This document shows, piece after piece, positions 11,249 to 23,677 of a stretch of DNA of 64,000 nt. The notes under the pieces were generated by a model. It saw nothing but the letters and a program-made list of their open reading frames with translations. It ran no database searches and was not told the DNA's origin. The position numbers were made by a program, and so were the translations under genes. Each line of letters opens with the position of its first letter. Position 1 is the first letter of the stretch. The stretch is from Pascua guehoae (Eukaryota > Basidiomycota > Tremellomycetes > Trichosporonales > Trichosporonaceae): the NCBI GenBank assembly GCA_001600415.1, contig BCJX01000010.1, positions 282,868 to 346,867 of the forward strand. The letters run 5' to 3'.

Positions 11249-14200
11249 ATGCCCAATCTCCACGCCCACTATTACAATGGCAACGTCAAGGCGTTCCGCC
11301 AGGAGCTCGATGGGACACCCGTGGCCCCGCCGCAACGCGCCGCGGGGCCGTCGAGCTCTGGAGGTCGCAGCTGGACCATGAGCAGTATGAGTCACCCGCC
11401 CGTCAAAGGGGACCCAAACGAGCGTGATGCACAAGGAAGGACGTGAGTTTTAGACCGACCTTCCTTGGCTTTTGAGTGTCAACCCGTTTGGCTGACCCCG
11501 CAGCGTCCTTCACCTCGCAGCGTCCACCAATACCCAGCAGGCATACTCGTTCTTCTCGGTACTGCTCCGTAGTCCCAATCTGTCTGTCAATCTCCAGGAC
11601 TACGAGTCGGGATACACCGCGCTGCATCGAGCGTTGTACGCAGGCAACATCCGTGTAGCAAGAGATCTTCTCGCGCGCAGCGACATCGATATCTCTGTGA
11701 AAGATTCCGAGGGCCTGACTGCGTTTGATCTCTACAACAGCACGGTAGAAGGCACAAATCCGCCGAGCGATGTGGACGGTACTGACCTCTACGTGTGGGG
11801 TGTAAATCGTAGGTCTTGGCCGTTGATTCAATCTCACCCAACAGGCAACTATGCGCTCGGCACTGGCGACTCGACAGACAAAGCCTTCCCTGACCACGTC
11901 AACCTCCTCACCCAGCGGCAGGCAAGCGACCATCCGGATCCAGCGCAGCGCTTCTACCATGTCGGGGTCAAGGATGTCAAGATGGCGAAGCTGCACACTG
12001 CCGTGGTGACGTCTGAGTCCCGGGGAAACCTGAGCTTGTGCGGCTTCGGCAACGGTGGACGGTGAGCTACCGAAGTCTATTTTTACGGTACAAGGCTAGC
12101 TCTAACATCAGGCTCGGTCAATCTATCCACTCGCAGCTCTCTCTCCTCCCACTTCCAGACCTTCCCCACTCGATCACCTCGGTAGCACTGGGGCAGGACC
12201 ACACGTTGGCGCTCACCTCTGGAGGCTATATCCTTTCCTGGGGCAAGAATGGGTACTCTCAGCTCGGTTACGCGATCGAAGCGCCGGAAAAGCCCTCGCC
12301 GTTTGCCAAGGAAACCGATGGGCTTGTCCAAGTGTCTCCTAAACGCATCGTCGGGCCACTGAAGAAGGAATGGGTTCGTGGTGTGGCCGCCGGACGCATG
12401 TCAAGCGCATGCTGGACTGCCGACTCTGTTTGGACATGGGGCACCAACCTCGGTCATTTGGGTTACGAAAAGGCCGCCAACCCAGTGCAGGTGAACCCAA
12501 GGAAGGTCACTGCAATCTCTCAGCCTGTCATTGACGTTGCTCTTTCTGTGAGTCCCCTCCTGATGGTAGGACCGTGGTTAACAACTCAGGACTATGCGAT
12601 GATCTGTCTCTTGGACTCGTTTGAGGTGCTTTGCTTCCACCATGATACACACTTCAAAATCAAGTGAGCACCGACTGCCTGACAGTGGCTGACAGCAGCT
12701 TTGGCTCCCCGCAGCGTTCCCTCAAGGTGCCCAGGAATCCCGGACAGGCCAGTCGCGATACCAACATCTGCAAGGTTACGAGCTGTGGCCAGACCTTTGC
12801 AACATTGTCGAAGAAGGGCGACGTCTGCACATTTACATTGCCCCACCCGTCGGAGGAGGCCAATAAGGACGTGCGCGACCGCCATGTCACTGTCAAGCCA
12901 CAGGTCATTTGGGCACTGCGCAAGACCTTCACTGCCGTCAAGGACATGGCGCTCGGATCGGATGGAACAATGATCATCTGCACGCACTCAGGCCACGTGT
13001 TTGTGCGACAGCGTCCCAAGCAGGGAGCAGGACTCAAGTTCCGACGTATCCCTTACCTCCAGCGCATCATCAAGGTCGCTACCAACGATTCAGGCGCATT
13101 CGCGGCGGTCCGCGTCGATGCAAAGCCCACACCCATCTCTCTCAAGGGCAAGACGTTGGAGGAGGACATGTTCCTGCTCCAACCACACTTCCGCCGCTTC
13201 GAGAGCCAGATGACCGCCGAGGATTTTGAACGCCAAGCTTCTGCTGCGCACGACAAGGATGCAGATGAGGATGACGAGGAAGTCATCAACTCTGTCGCCC
13301 ACGACTCGGTTGTCGCGGTGGCCATGTGCCAGATTCTGGACCGCTGGCAGGCGTCCAACCTCGACTCACTGTTTGCATGGAGCGAATCGCTGCTGGGAAG
13401 TGATATCTCGATTGTCGTCGGAGAGCATTCGATACCTGCGCACAGCACCATTCTGTCGTTGCGCTCGCCAGTGTTTGCGCGTTTGCTGTCGGGCAGCAAG
13501 GTTGACGGGTTCGACCTGTCCCGTGATGGCGAGAACGTTGCGGTGACAATGGACGCGTGCCATCCATTGGTTGCGCTGCTCCTCCTACAGTACCTGTACT
13601 CGGACGACATTGCCGCCATCTGGGATGCCCGCGTAGCCGAGCTCCTGCAGGCAAAGTTTGGTCTCAAACTGCTGATCGGGGACATCAAGGCAGACGTACG
13701 GCGCTTCGCCGCCGTGCTGGAACTCGCTCCGCTTGTTTCTGCCCTTGCTCTTTCGTCCAAGACGCCCATTCCTTCCAAGACTCTGGCATCCGACCTGGCC
13801 ATCTTCTTCAGCCGCACTTCTACACCTCCGTCCACCTGCGATGTGGTTCTCGCCCTCGCGGACCGTGAGGTGGCATGCCAGAGCGTACTCCTCCGTGCGC
13901 GCTGTCCCTTTTTTGAGGCAATGTTTGCGGACCGGGACTGGACACTGGACCGCCGAGCAGACGGCAAGGTCGTCATTCACATGGAACACCTCCGATGGCG
14001 CCCAATGAAGCTCGTATTCAAGTTTATCCACGAGGGTGTCGAGGACGATCTTTTTGACTACCTCCGTGGGTGGCACACCCGTAAGGACAGCTAACCCAGC
14101 AGACCAGGAAACACTCGACGAATTCCTTGACTTTGTGTTTGAAGTACTTGCCGCAGCTGTAAGTTGCACTTTTCCGTGCCCAACTGACACCAGACGGAAC

Positions 14201-15819
14201 TGCTCATGGACCGCCTTGTGCTCGTGTGCTCCCGTATTATTGCCCGTCACTGCAACCCGTACAATGCGGCGTCCCTGGCGTCCGAGGCGTCTTTCTACCA
14301 GGCCACGACACTCAAACTCAGCATTTTCGACTATATTGTCGCGTGTATGGAAACGATGCTGGAAAGCGACCTCCTCACGGACATGGAGGACGACGTCATG
14401 CGTGACCTCATGGCCTTCATCGGCCGAAAGCAGCTGGACAAGGCCGTTGTGCCACGCTCAAATCTTCTTGTCGACGAACTCATGATCAAGCACAAGGAGT
14501 GGATTTCGGTGCAGGACATTCCCGTCCCACGCGTGCGTGCGCCGATCAAGTGGAAGCCTCGATCACCGCTACTTGCACCAAACGACGCTGGCCGCAAGTC
14601 GCCCAAGTCACCACTGTCCACACCCGACCTCAAGCCTCTTCAAAGTGCAACGACGGTGGATGAAATGTTCACCATGGACGACGTCGGACCATCCCCTCAG
14701 GTTCAGCCAGCAGCTACTGGTGACAAGGCTCGTCCAATGACTCCCCTGAGTCTGTCGGCTGGTACAAGCAAGGGGCCTGTATGGAAATCGAAGACGGTTG
14801 CGTCCGAGAAGGTCGACCTTCGTAGCATCATGGCGGAAGCGTCCGCTTCGAAAACGCCAGTTCGCGCCCCCGTGTCTCTCGCAGGGTCATCGCCGAGTGC
14901 GTCACCGAAACTCACTGCTGCTACTGGCCCACCCCGGACACCAGGCTCAGCATCGTCAGGCCCCTCTACTGGACCATGGCGAACAGTAGACAGTCGCAAG
15001 ACGTCTTTGTCCGCCGTCCAGGCTGCCCAGTCTACCTCCCCAGTCGCCACCCCATTAATCTCGCGCGCCCCTGGCTCTCAGGCTTCACCTGTCCCACAAC
15101 GAGGGAACGTTATTACCCCTGTCCGCGCGGCTCCGAGTTCCACACCGCGGCGAACTGGTGGTGGTGCAGCATGGTCGACCCCAACCACATTTACGCCACC
15201 CTCCCCGATGCCAAGCACCTCGCCACAGGTTCCGACTCAGGCGTTCTCTCTTCGTGCCATCCAGCAAGAGGAGGAGAATGCGGAAAATCGTTCCACGCAA
15301 AAGGTCGTGCGGAGCTTTGCGGAGATCCAGGCCGAGGAGCGAGCGGCCGAAGCTGCACGCGCACAGGAAGAGGATTTCATGCGCTGGTGGGCCGAAGAGG
15401 AGGCGCGAGTTCGGGGCTCGCCGAATGGGAACACACCGGCTTCCGGAACCCAGAATCGGGCAGATGGTGGGCGGGGAAGAGGACGAGGACAGAAGAGGAC
15501 TCCACAACGTGGGCGTGGGCGAGGTGGAGGCGGAGCCGCGGTTGGTGCAGAGGGAGGGCGAGAACCACAGGCGAACGGGACGAGCAGCGCCAGTGCCGGC
15601 AGCGGTGACAAGCGAGGTAAGGGCCGCGAGGGCCAGGCGAATGGAGAACGGCGACCAGTCGCAGAGCAGCAGCAGGCGAACGGCGGCGAACAGAGGGAGC
15701 GGAGAGGAGGGCAGGGTAGTGGAAGAGGCGGACAGACGAATGGGAGAGGCGGTCAGGCGAACGGGAGAGGGGGTGGGCAGGCGAATGGGAGTGGGCGGAA
15801 GCGGGGAGCCAAGGCATAG
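11249..15819 (+). CDS. IBTK-like protein: ankyrin, RCC1 and two BTB domains
   Basis: The predicted protein has 1422 residues in eight exons: 11249-11442, 11504-11799, 11845-12061, 12112-12547, 12590-12663, 12696-14065, 14103-14158, 14194-15819. Ankyrin repeats (GRTVLHLAAS, YTALHRALYAGN) lie at about 60-145. RCC1 blades (VWGNYALGTGD, LSLCGFGNGGRLGQ, ILSWGKNGYSQLG, VWTWGTNLGHLG) span about 160-380. Two BTB domains start near 637 (GSDISIVVGEHSIPAH) and 784 (CDVVLALADREVACQ). This order is that of animal inhibitor of Bruton kinase (IBTK), a Cul3 ubiquitin-ligase adaptor, so a Cul3 adaptor role is likely. The tail from about 1296 is rich in RG, GRG and QANG repeats. Two acceptors (12695/12698 and 14099/14102) are NAGNAG type. 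Confidence 0.88.
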
Positions 15820-16034
15820 ACCCAGATCATCATCTTGCAATGCATCGGAGTTGTACCATCTTGCTTTTACGTCGGCAGCAGTGGAATTGGGGCTACAGTT
15901 CTCTGACTTGATCCACAGATGCAGAGCGACTTCGGTCACGTGTTCTTCACCTCCACCAGCCATCCAGCCGCTTGTTTTTGTTGACCTCTGCTGCCAGAAT
16001 TTTGCAAACTTGCACCACACCACCAACAACGACC

Positions 16035-17999
16035 ATGTCATTCGACCCAGCAGCGCTTGTCGCCTCCTTCCGCGCCGGCGGGGGCTGGTACGACGGAGAC
16101 GCAATGGACCTCGTCCCAATCGACGGAATGGGCTGGGGAGCCATCGCCAAGCGCCGCATCGAGGTGAGTTGGGGGTACAACAGGCCGACAACTGACGTAC
16201 CAGCCCCACACGCCCCTCTTCCACATCCCCCTCTCGCTCCTCCTGACGCCGTGGACGTCGGCGCTGCGCACGCACCTCTCCGAGGCCGAGTGGGACGCGC
16301 TCGACGGCGGCTGGGCCCGCCTCATCCTCTGCATGATGTGGGAGGAGAGCAGGCCAGACTCGAAGTGGGCCGGATACCTCGCCAACATGCCGAGGGAGTT
16401 TGATGCGCCCATGTTTTGGAGCGAGGAGGAGAGGAAAGAGTTGGTGGGGACGGATATTGAGGGTGAGTGTGGGTGTGTGGGTGTGTGTATGGCCGGGGGG
16501 GGGGGGGGGGGGGGGGGTGCGTGTGTGTGTGTGCGTGTGCGTGCGCATGTGCATGTGTGTTTGGGGGGAGGGGTTGTCTAACGTTGCGATGAAAGAGGGA
16601 ACGATGGGGTACAAGAGGAGACAAGCTGGAGAGAGGACAGAGAGGAAGGGAATGTTGACTACACGATGCCCTTAGTGGCGACCCATGGCTAGACAGTGTA
16701 GAGGGCATTCGTGGGCGTCAAAAGACTCCGCTGTGCTGCAGAGCCTGTGCGGTTCTCGTGCTCCGACTTGTCATTGCAGAGACATGCAGGAGGATAGAGT
16801 GGGGGAAATGCTCGCAGCGAAACAGAAGACGAGACAGAAGACAAGACAGACATTGCCATACCAAGGCGACCATCGCTGACACCAGACCGTATCGGCAAGG
16901 AAGACGCCGAGGCCGAGTACACCACCAAGCTCGCCCCGGTCATCGCTGCACACCCGGACCTGTTCCCCGCGAACTCGGGCCACTTTTCCCTCGCTGCCTT
17001 CCACGTGCAGGGGAGCCGTATCCTCAGTCGGTCGTTTACGGTGCCCATCTCGCGTGCGGGGGGTCCTGCCCGAGAGGCCGACGAGGACGAGGACAGTGAT
17101 GACGAGGACGACGAGGAAGAGGTGGCCGTCATGGTGCCGATGGCGGATATGCTGAATGCGGCGTATGAGCGCGACAATGCGCGGCTGTTCGCGGACGGCG
17201 AGGATGATGAGGAGGTCGGGGACGTCGAGTTGGGGGAGGGGTATACGATGATGGCGACGGTGGCCATTGAGGCTGGCGAGCAGATTGTGAGTGTCGACGA
17301 AGGTGTAGTCGGTTACCCTTACGGCCACTGTACATGATCTAGGCAACTGACGGCCAGTACAACACATACGCGTCGCCGCCCAACTCTGAGCTGCTGCGCA
17401 AGTACGGCCACGTCGACACGCTCCCGCTCCCGCCCGACGTGCTCGCGCTCCTCCCCCACGGTGTGGTGGGAGGGTATCCGCTCGGCAACGCCGGCGACGA
17501 AGTGGAGATTGCGGGCGACGCGGTTGTCCGCGCCGTCGGCGCGCTTCTGCACGCGTCCGACGCCGGGTGGGCGACCTCGGCCGCGGCCCGCGTAGACTTC
17601 TGGCTCGACGAGGGGCAGGACGACACGTTTGGCCTAAACTACACCGAGCTGCCCCCCGCGCTCGTGGCGTTTATCCGCCTCCTGTCGCGCGACGAGGATT
17701 GGGAGCGCGCACAGCGCAGGGGAAAGTTGCCGGGTACGAGCGCGGACGGGACCGTCCTCGACGTCCTGGACCGGGTCGTCGCGGACCGCGCGGGGCGGTA
17801 TCCCCAGAGCGTCGACGAGGACCTCGCCATCATTGCCGGGAGCGGGGCGGGGAATGCGCGCAATGCCGCCGTCGTGCGGCTGGGCGAAAAGCGCGTGCTC
17901 ACCGCGACGCGCAGGATGGTCGAGATGGAGCGCGAGAAGATGCAGGACGGCAAGCGCAAGGCCAAGAGCGCGGGCGGGAGCAGTAAGCGGCGCAAGTAG
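16035..17999 (+). CDS. RKM4: Ribosomal lysine methyltransferase 4 (SET domain, Rkm4/SETD6 type)
   Basis: This is a SET-domain protein methyltransferase of the Rkm4/SETD6 class; yeast Rkm4 methylates large-subunit ribosomal protein Rpl42. Exons are 16035-16163, 16204-16462, 16886-17286 and 17358-17999 (476 residues; yeast Rkm4 is of similar size). Family features are the helical block WARLILCMMWEESRPDSKWA, the HVQGSRILSRSF segment, MVPMADMLNA in the SET core, and YNTYASPPNSELLRKYGHV, which carries the conserved N-x-Y motif. The last acceptor was placed at 17357 because it makes EQI-YNTY contiguous, as in relatives. An acidic insert (residues about 205-225) lies just before MVPMADMLN. Intron 2 is unusually long (423 nt) and contains 23 consecutive G. 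The C-terminus is basic. Confidence 0.88.
16495..16517. repeat. Poly-G tract (23 G) in RKM4 intron 2
   Basis: An uninterrupted G run is flanked by GT-rich sequence inside the 423-nt intron 16463-16885. Length is uncertain because such runs sequence poorly. Confidence 0.9.
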
Positions 18000-18141
18000 G
18001 CGTCCTGGGTGAGAAAAGCTCGGTGCCAGCGAGGGATGGCAGGCTAAGAGAAGATTGGTCGTGGCGGAGATAGAGTGACTGCCCACACACATGCTCATAT
18101 GCACTTCATGCACTATAGATGTCCGTCGCCATGCAGTCTAC

Positions 18142-19945
18142 CTAGAGCATGTCGTCCACTGCGAGCTCGTCGAGCTGCGCCGCAATGTCCGCGACGCTCG
18201 TGTCGGCGCCCTTTGCCTCGGCCGCGTCTCCCTTGTCCTTGTCTGCTTCCTTCCCCTTCGCCTCTGCCCCCTTCTTCTCCTCGCCATTCTCCCTCAGCTT
18301 GGCCCTCTCTGCGCGCTCCTTCTCCCTCTTCCTCTCTGCGCGCTCCGCCTCAATCCTCTCCCGCTCGCACCGCGTGCACTCGCACCAGAACCCGTAGCCA
18401 TCACGCAGGGACTGGCGGCGCACCGCGCGCTCGAGCGACGGGTCGACGTACGAAATGGTCAACTCTTCGCCGCGCGGGATCGGGCGGCGCGCGAGGATCG
18501 TCAGCTTGTGCGTGCCCCGCTCGCGTGGGCGGGGGAGGGACGCAGGGAGGGATGTGGGTGGGACAAAGGATTTGGGCAGGTTGAGGACCTGGGTGTCAGC
18601 AAAGCACAACATGGGTTGGGGCGCAGACGTCTTCTCACCTGGATATTGGGCTCGCACGAGTGGTTGAGGTGCGCGTGCAGCGCGTACAGACCCCCGCTGT
18701 CCTCGAGGTTGATGTTGATCATGCCCAGGAGCTCGAGGAAGGACGGGTAGCTGAACCACCGCTGCTCCTCGTCCTCGGTGAGCGGTGTGGGGCGGCGGGT
18801 CTTTGGCGCGCGAGACGCGAGGACCTGGTGGAACTTGCGCGCCGCCGCCTCGTTCTGCGGGTGGAGAGCGTCGATGATGGCCTTGTGGCCTGCTGTCCAT
18901 TGGCGCGTGAGGAAGTCGCTGCGGGATGGCCTGGTTGTTAGTCTTTACCGTCGTTCGAGTGTCTCGAGGCAAGGGCGATAGTCGACAGCTCTCTGCCAGA
19001 GGCAAGCCGTTGGCCGTAGGCTTTCGTCGTCCACGACCAGCCACATCTCCGAGGCAAGCTCCAAGTCCATGTTCCAAGTCCCATCTCCACTCACCAGTCT
19101 GAACGTTGACTCTCCCTCGTCTCCATGTTGACGCGCGCCATACCCTCCCACACACGCTTGGAAATCTCGTCCGCGGCCCCTGGCTCGCCCCAGGCGCGCG
19201 CGCCGCGCCAGAGCGCAATGATGCGCGCGACCATGTCGAGACTACGCCACTCGTTGCGGGCAACGAGGCGGTGGAGCTCGGCCGACGCCGGGTTGACGCC
19301 CTCGCATAGCAGGTCGTGGTGCGACGCGTGCGGACGGCCACGGGACAAGCAGAGGCGATTGCAAAAGTGCGCATCGATGCACTTGGGGCACTCGACCGAG
19401 AGGCGCGGCGCGGGCTCCTCCCACTGCGTGAGGCAGTGGGTGCACAACCGCTTGGCGGCGAGGTGCGGTGTCAGTTGACTGTGGTATTAGTGTGAGCTAG
19501 TCTCGGTGTCCGACATGCTAGCTCACGGGTCGTTGCATGCAATCCACGGCTCTTCCTGCCACAGCACCTCGCCGGTCTCGAGCGCATCGCGCGCGACAAG
19601 GCCCTTGCCCTTTGTCCCGCCGAACATCCTCGCCTTGACCTTTGGCGCCACGGCGGCCACGTCGAGCGTCGCGTCAATGCCAGTGTCGGCGACTAACTCG
19701 GCCCCGTCGGCCTTGGCCTTGCTCTTGCCCTTTGGCTTGGGCGCGCTCGCTCCAGCGCCGCTCGCCGTGCCGCCCGCCTCGGCGAGTGCCTTGCGGAACC
19801 GCTTCTCGCTCACGGCCCAGTCGGGGTGGTCCGTCTTGAGCTGGGCCCACAGCTTGAGGATACCCAGCGATGGGTGCGCGTCGCGGACGCTGGCCACGGC
19901 CGCAATCAGCTCGGCGTCGGCGGGAGAGACCGATGCCGCAGCCAT
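18142..19945 (-). CDS. SET5: SET5-like histone H4 lysine methyltransferase
   Basis: The product is 513 residues in four exons (19945-19527, 19478-19095, 18930-18639, 18588-18142); yeast Set5 is 526. Set5 monomethylates histone H4 lysines in gene-silencing contexts. The N-terminus has a helix (DWAVSEKRFRKALAEAG), then the SET start FGGTKGKGLVA. A MYND-type zinc cluster (CTHC...CPKC...FCNRLC) splits the SET domain at about 148-190. The core motif HLNHSCEPN is near 358, with GEELTISYVDP and the post-SET YGFWCECTRC after it. The C-terminal 80 residues are a charged Glu/Lys/Ala helix. The 164-nt second intron is needed because the unspliced frame stops at once. The start has a neat divergent promoter with SEC18; the 3' end is 142 bases from that of RKM4. 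Confidence 0.88.
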
Positions 19946-20217
19946 GATAATGTAATAGAGGTGAAGGATGACAAAGACGCGCAGAGCAGTTCACGTTAAC
20001 TGACTTTGTGGCCACCAACCTCTACCTCTTTCCAACTTTGTATCTCGCCCGTGCCTGGGAAATTTGGTTCCGTTGCCACCACGTCGCCGCGCGCGGATGC
20101 GTGTTGTGGAGAGAGCTCTGCACACACCCGCACGCACAAGGGGGTCCAGATATACCAGTACGTGATCCACGTCGTACACGTCCCCATCTCTCCTCTTCTC
20201 CATCTCTCATTGCCTCG
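19946..20217. promoter_or_regulatory. Bidirectional promoter, SET5 and SEC18
   Basis: Only 272 bases separate the two divergent start codons, so regulatory sequence must be shared. The SEC18 side ends in a pyrimidine-rich leader (ctctcctcttctccatctctc). I did not identify a defined factor site. Confidence 0.6.
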
Positions 20218-22986
20218 ATGGGTTTTATCCGCAACAACCCCAACGCACCCGCCGAGCGCCGCGCGGGGGCCGGCACCGCTCCCGCTGGTGCGTACCAGCG
20301 CCTCTCGGGCAGTGGCTATGGCGCCCAGGCGCCAACTCCACCCCCGCGGCAGTCGCCCGCACAGCCCCAGGGATACGGTCAGCCTCAGCCGTACGGCGGT
20401 GGCCAGTACAGCGCTAGCGGCGGATACTCTGACCGGGGAGGCTACCAGGCGCCCGTCCCACCTCCGCAGCCGTCGCAGAACTATGGCCAGCCACCACCCT
20501 CGGCGCGCCAGCCCCCGCCCCAGCGATACGAGGACGCATACAGCGGAGCGTACGAGAAGCACGAGTACCGCGCCGTCCAGCCGCAGCAGCAGGCACCGGC
20601 ACCCGCGCCGCAGGGGGGCGCGTACGCACAGCAGCCCCAGAGTGGGTATGGAGGTGCGCCGCAAGGAGCCCATGCGAGCTCTGGACAAGGTCGACTGTGA
20701 GTTTGTGATGGAGTGGTGAAAGAGCAACCTCGGAGCCCCCGGTTCACTTGCTGACGGAGCAGGTTTGGCATTGGGCCGTGCCCCTCGGACCCTCTGGCGC
20801 TGACCAACCGCTTGGTCGTGCACCCGTCCGACTTTGCCCAGGAGGTCGAGTTTGTCATTATCCGCAACAAGTACATCTTGTCGATTATCCGCGACCCCAC
20901 GGGCACGCTCCCGCGCGGCCAGCTCGGCCCGTCCAAGATTATCCGCCAGTGGATCGGGCTGTCTGCCGTCGGCGAGACGGTCGAGGCCGAGCCGTACACG
21001 CCTGGCAATGGCGAGTGGGCCAGTTCGGTCGAGCTCGAGGTCGGCTTCCGCCTGAAGCGCAAGGAGACTGCCGATCTGTTTGACAGCGAAGAGTTGCAGG
21101 CCGCGTTTGTGGCTGCATTCCCTTCCCTGCCTCTCACGCCCCTCCAGCCCCTCGTATTCGACTACCGCGGCCACGACCTCAAGGCCACTGTCCGCTCGGT
21201 CACGACCCTGGATGGCAACGAGGGAGCGACCGGTGTCGTCATGGACGGCACCGAGATTATCTGGGCAAAGGACCCAGCGTCCAACATCAAGCTCAAGAAC
21301 TCGTCCAAGCGCGCACCCACCAACGCCATCCTCGCGCCAAACTTCAAGTTTGAGGACATGGGCATTGGTGGTCTCGACTCGGAGTTCTCGGCCATTTTCC
21401 GTCGTGCATTCGCATCGCGCATCTTCCCTCCTGGTCTCGTTGAAAAGCTCGGCATCCAGCACGTCAAGGGTATCCTCCTCTATGGCCCTCCCGGTACCGG
21501 CAAGACGCTCATGGCGCGTCAGATTGGCAAGATGCTCAACGCGCGTGAGCCCAAGATTGTCAACGGCCCCGAGATTCTCAACAAGTATGTCGGCGCCAGT
21601 GAAGAGAACATTCGCAAGCTCTTTGCCGATGCCGAAAAGGAACAAAAGGAAAAGGGCGACGAGTCGGGCCTGCACATTATCATCTTTGATGAGCTCGACG
21701 CCATTTGCAAGCAGCGTGGCTCGACCAACAGCGGCACGGGTGTCGGCGACTCGGTCGTCAACCAGCTCCTTGCCAAGATGGACGGTGTCGACCAGCTCAA
21801 CAATGTGCTCATTATCGGCATGACCAACCGCAAGGACATGATTGACGAGGCCCTCCTCCGCCCCGGCCGTCTCGAGGTGCACATTGAGATTTCGCTGCCA
21901 GACGAGGCTGGTCGCTTCCAGATTCTCAACATTCACACAAACAAGATGCGCACCAACGGCGTCATGGCCGACGATGTCGATCTTGCCGAGCTCGCCGCCG
22001 TCACCAAGAACTTTTCAGGTGCAGAGATTGGCGGTCTCGTCAAGTCGGCCACGTCGTTTGCGTTTAACCGCCACGTCAAGGTCGGCACCGTCGCGGCGTT
22101 TGAGAACATTGAGAACATTCAGATTACGCGCGCCGACTTTATGCACGCCCTCGACGAGGTGCAGCCCGCGTTCGGTGTGAGCGAAGAGGAGCTCCAGGAG
22201 GTTGTGCAGAACGGTATCATCCACTACTCGAAGGCCGTCAACGTGAGTACCATTTTTCTACTTGTGACATGACAACTGACTAATTCTCAGGAGGTTCTCA
22301 ACGACGGCAGTCTGCTTGTCGAGCAGGTCCGGCACTCTGAGCGCACACCGCTCGTTGCTGCGCTCCTGCACGGCTCTGCGGGCTCTGGCAAGACTGCGCT
22401 CGCGGCGACGATTGCCATGACCTCTGAATTCCCCTTTATCAAGCTCATTAGCCCCGAGCAAATGGTCGGCTACTCCGAGTCGCAAAAGATTGCCCACCTG
22501 CACAAGGTCTTCTCCGACTCGTACAAGTCGCCCATGTCGGTCATTGTCGTCGACTCGCTCGAGCGCCTGCTCGACTGGAACCCGATCGGCCCGCGCTTCT
22601 CCAACGGCGTCCTCCAGGCCCTCGTCGTCCTCTTTGGCAAGCGCCCACCCAAGGGCCGCCGCCTGCTCGTCCTCGCGACCACGAGCAACCGCTCCATCCT
22701 CACCGACATGGACGTCACGTCGGCCTTTGACACGGACATTCCCATCTCGCCCATTGACAGCCTCGACTCGATCGAGCACTGTCTCCGCGAAGTCAAGCTC
22801 TTTGAAAAGGACGAGGGCCAGTATGGCAAGATGCTCCAGATGCTCCGCGATGCCCGCCTCGGTGAGCAGGGCAGGCCCCCGCTCCAGATTGGCGTCAAGA
22901 AGCTCCTCACCCTTGCGGAAATGGCACGGCAGGACCCAGACCCCGCGTTCAAGCTCGCAACGAGCCTCGTCCGCGAGAGCAGTTAG
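20218..22986 (+). CDS. SEC18: Vesicular-fusion ATPase Sec18/NSF
   Basis: This is the AAA+ ATPase that disassembles SNARE complexes after membrane fusion. Exons are 20218-20696, 20763-22242 and 22291-22986, giving 884 residues, about 120 more than usual. The family N domain starts after the first intron (FGIGPCPSDPLALTNR). D1 has Walker A GPPGTGKT near 400, Walker B IIIFDELD near 465, and GMTNRKDMIDEALLRPGR. D2 has GSAGSGKT near 681 and the degenerate VIVVDSLERLLDWNPIGP typical of NSF D2. The extra length is the first exon, about 160 residues rich in Pro, Gln, Gly and Tyr (QPQGYGQPQPYGGGQYS and similar). It is absent from yeast and animal NSF and looks disordered. The gene is divergent from SET5. 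Confidence 0.95.
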
Positions 22987-23677
22987 AAGCTCTGCAGTGG
23001 CGCAGAGGGATGAGGCGAAAATCCAGAATATCGTATCTAGGATCGGTCATAGACAAGACATGTAGAACAGTGACTCTTGCGTTTGGAGGGCTGGGAGGTG
23101 GCGTCGTGGATTCTGTTTGCGGCGTAGCGTAGTTCCCATGCACCATACGTTGACATGTGGGGTATATGGTCAAGGGCTGGGCACGGTGAGGTAGGTCGAG
23201 ACTGAACATGTTACAAGCGCTCGAGGCAGCGAGAGGCAGTCCGGTGGGGTGCAAAGGGAGACGATAGCGCTACTCGCGCTGCACGCTTCGAGCAATGGCG
23301 TGACCCTTACCTTACACGTTGCGCCTACTTCCTGACAACGACCCCACCCACATACAACAGTCACAAGGCATCAAATATCATCACACGCACGTCAGTCAAT
23401 ACACAACTGGCGGCCATTAAGTGGCGGCTGCTTGCAGCTTTGCCTGGCGCCTTTCTAAAACAATTTGGTATGGGAGTGCGCATTGTATGTAGCGCTTTAG
23501 GTCTCCGTGAATTCTAGCCCCCAGGGCCATGCGGTCTATGCTTGGAGAGTTGGATGGGTGTTTGTTTCTTGGTTCTTGCTTCTTGCTTCTAGAGCTGCAG
23601 ATGTGGGATGTTTGTCATTCGCAGACTGCGATGAGTGTTGCGTTGGGTGACGGTAGTTTGGGCGGAATGGCAGCCGC
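22987..23677. other. Convergent 3' region between SEC18 and PSD2
   Basis: These 691 bases hold the 3' ends of two genes. No coding signal or recognisable element is present. Confidence 0.6.

Noticed and set aside
18931..19094. Coding sequence within SET5 intron 2
   Set aside because: A protein-like frame exists but is out of phase with exon 2, which stops immediately without splicing. The spliced product matches the Set5 pattern.
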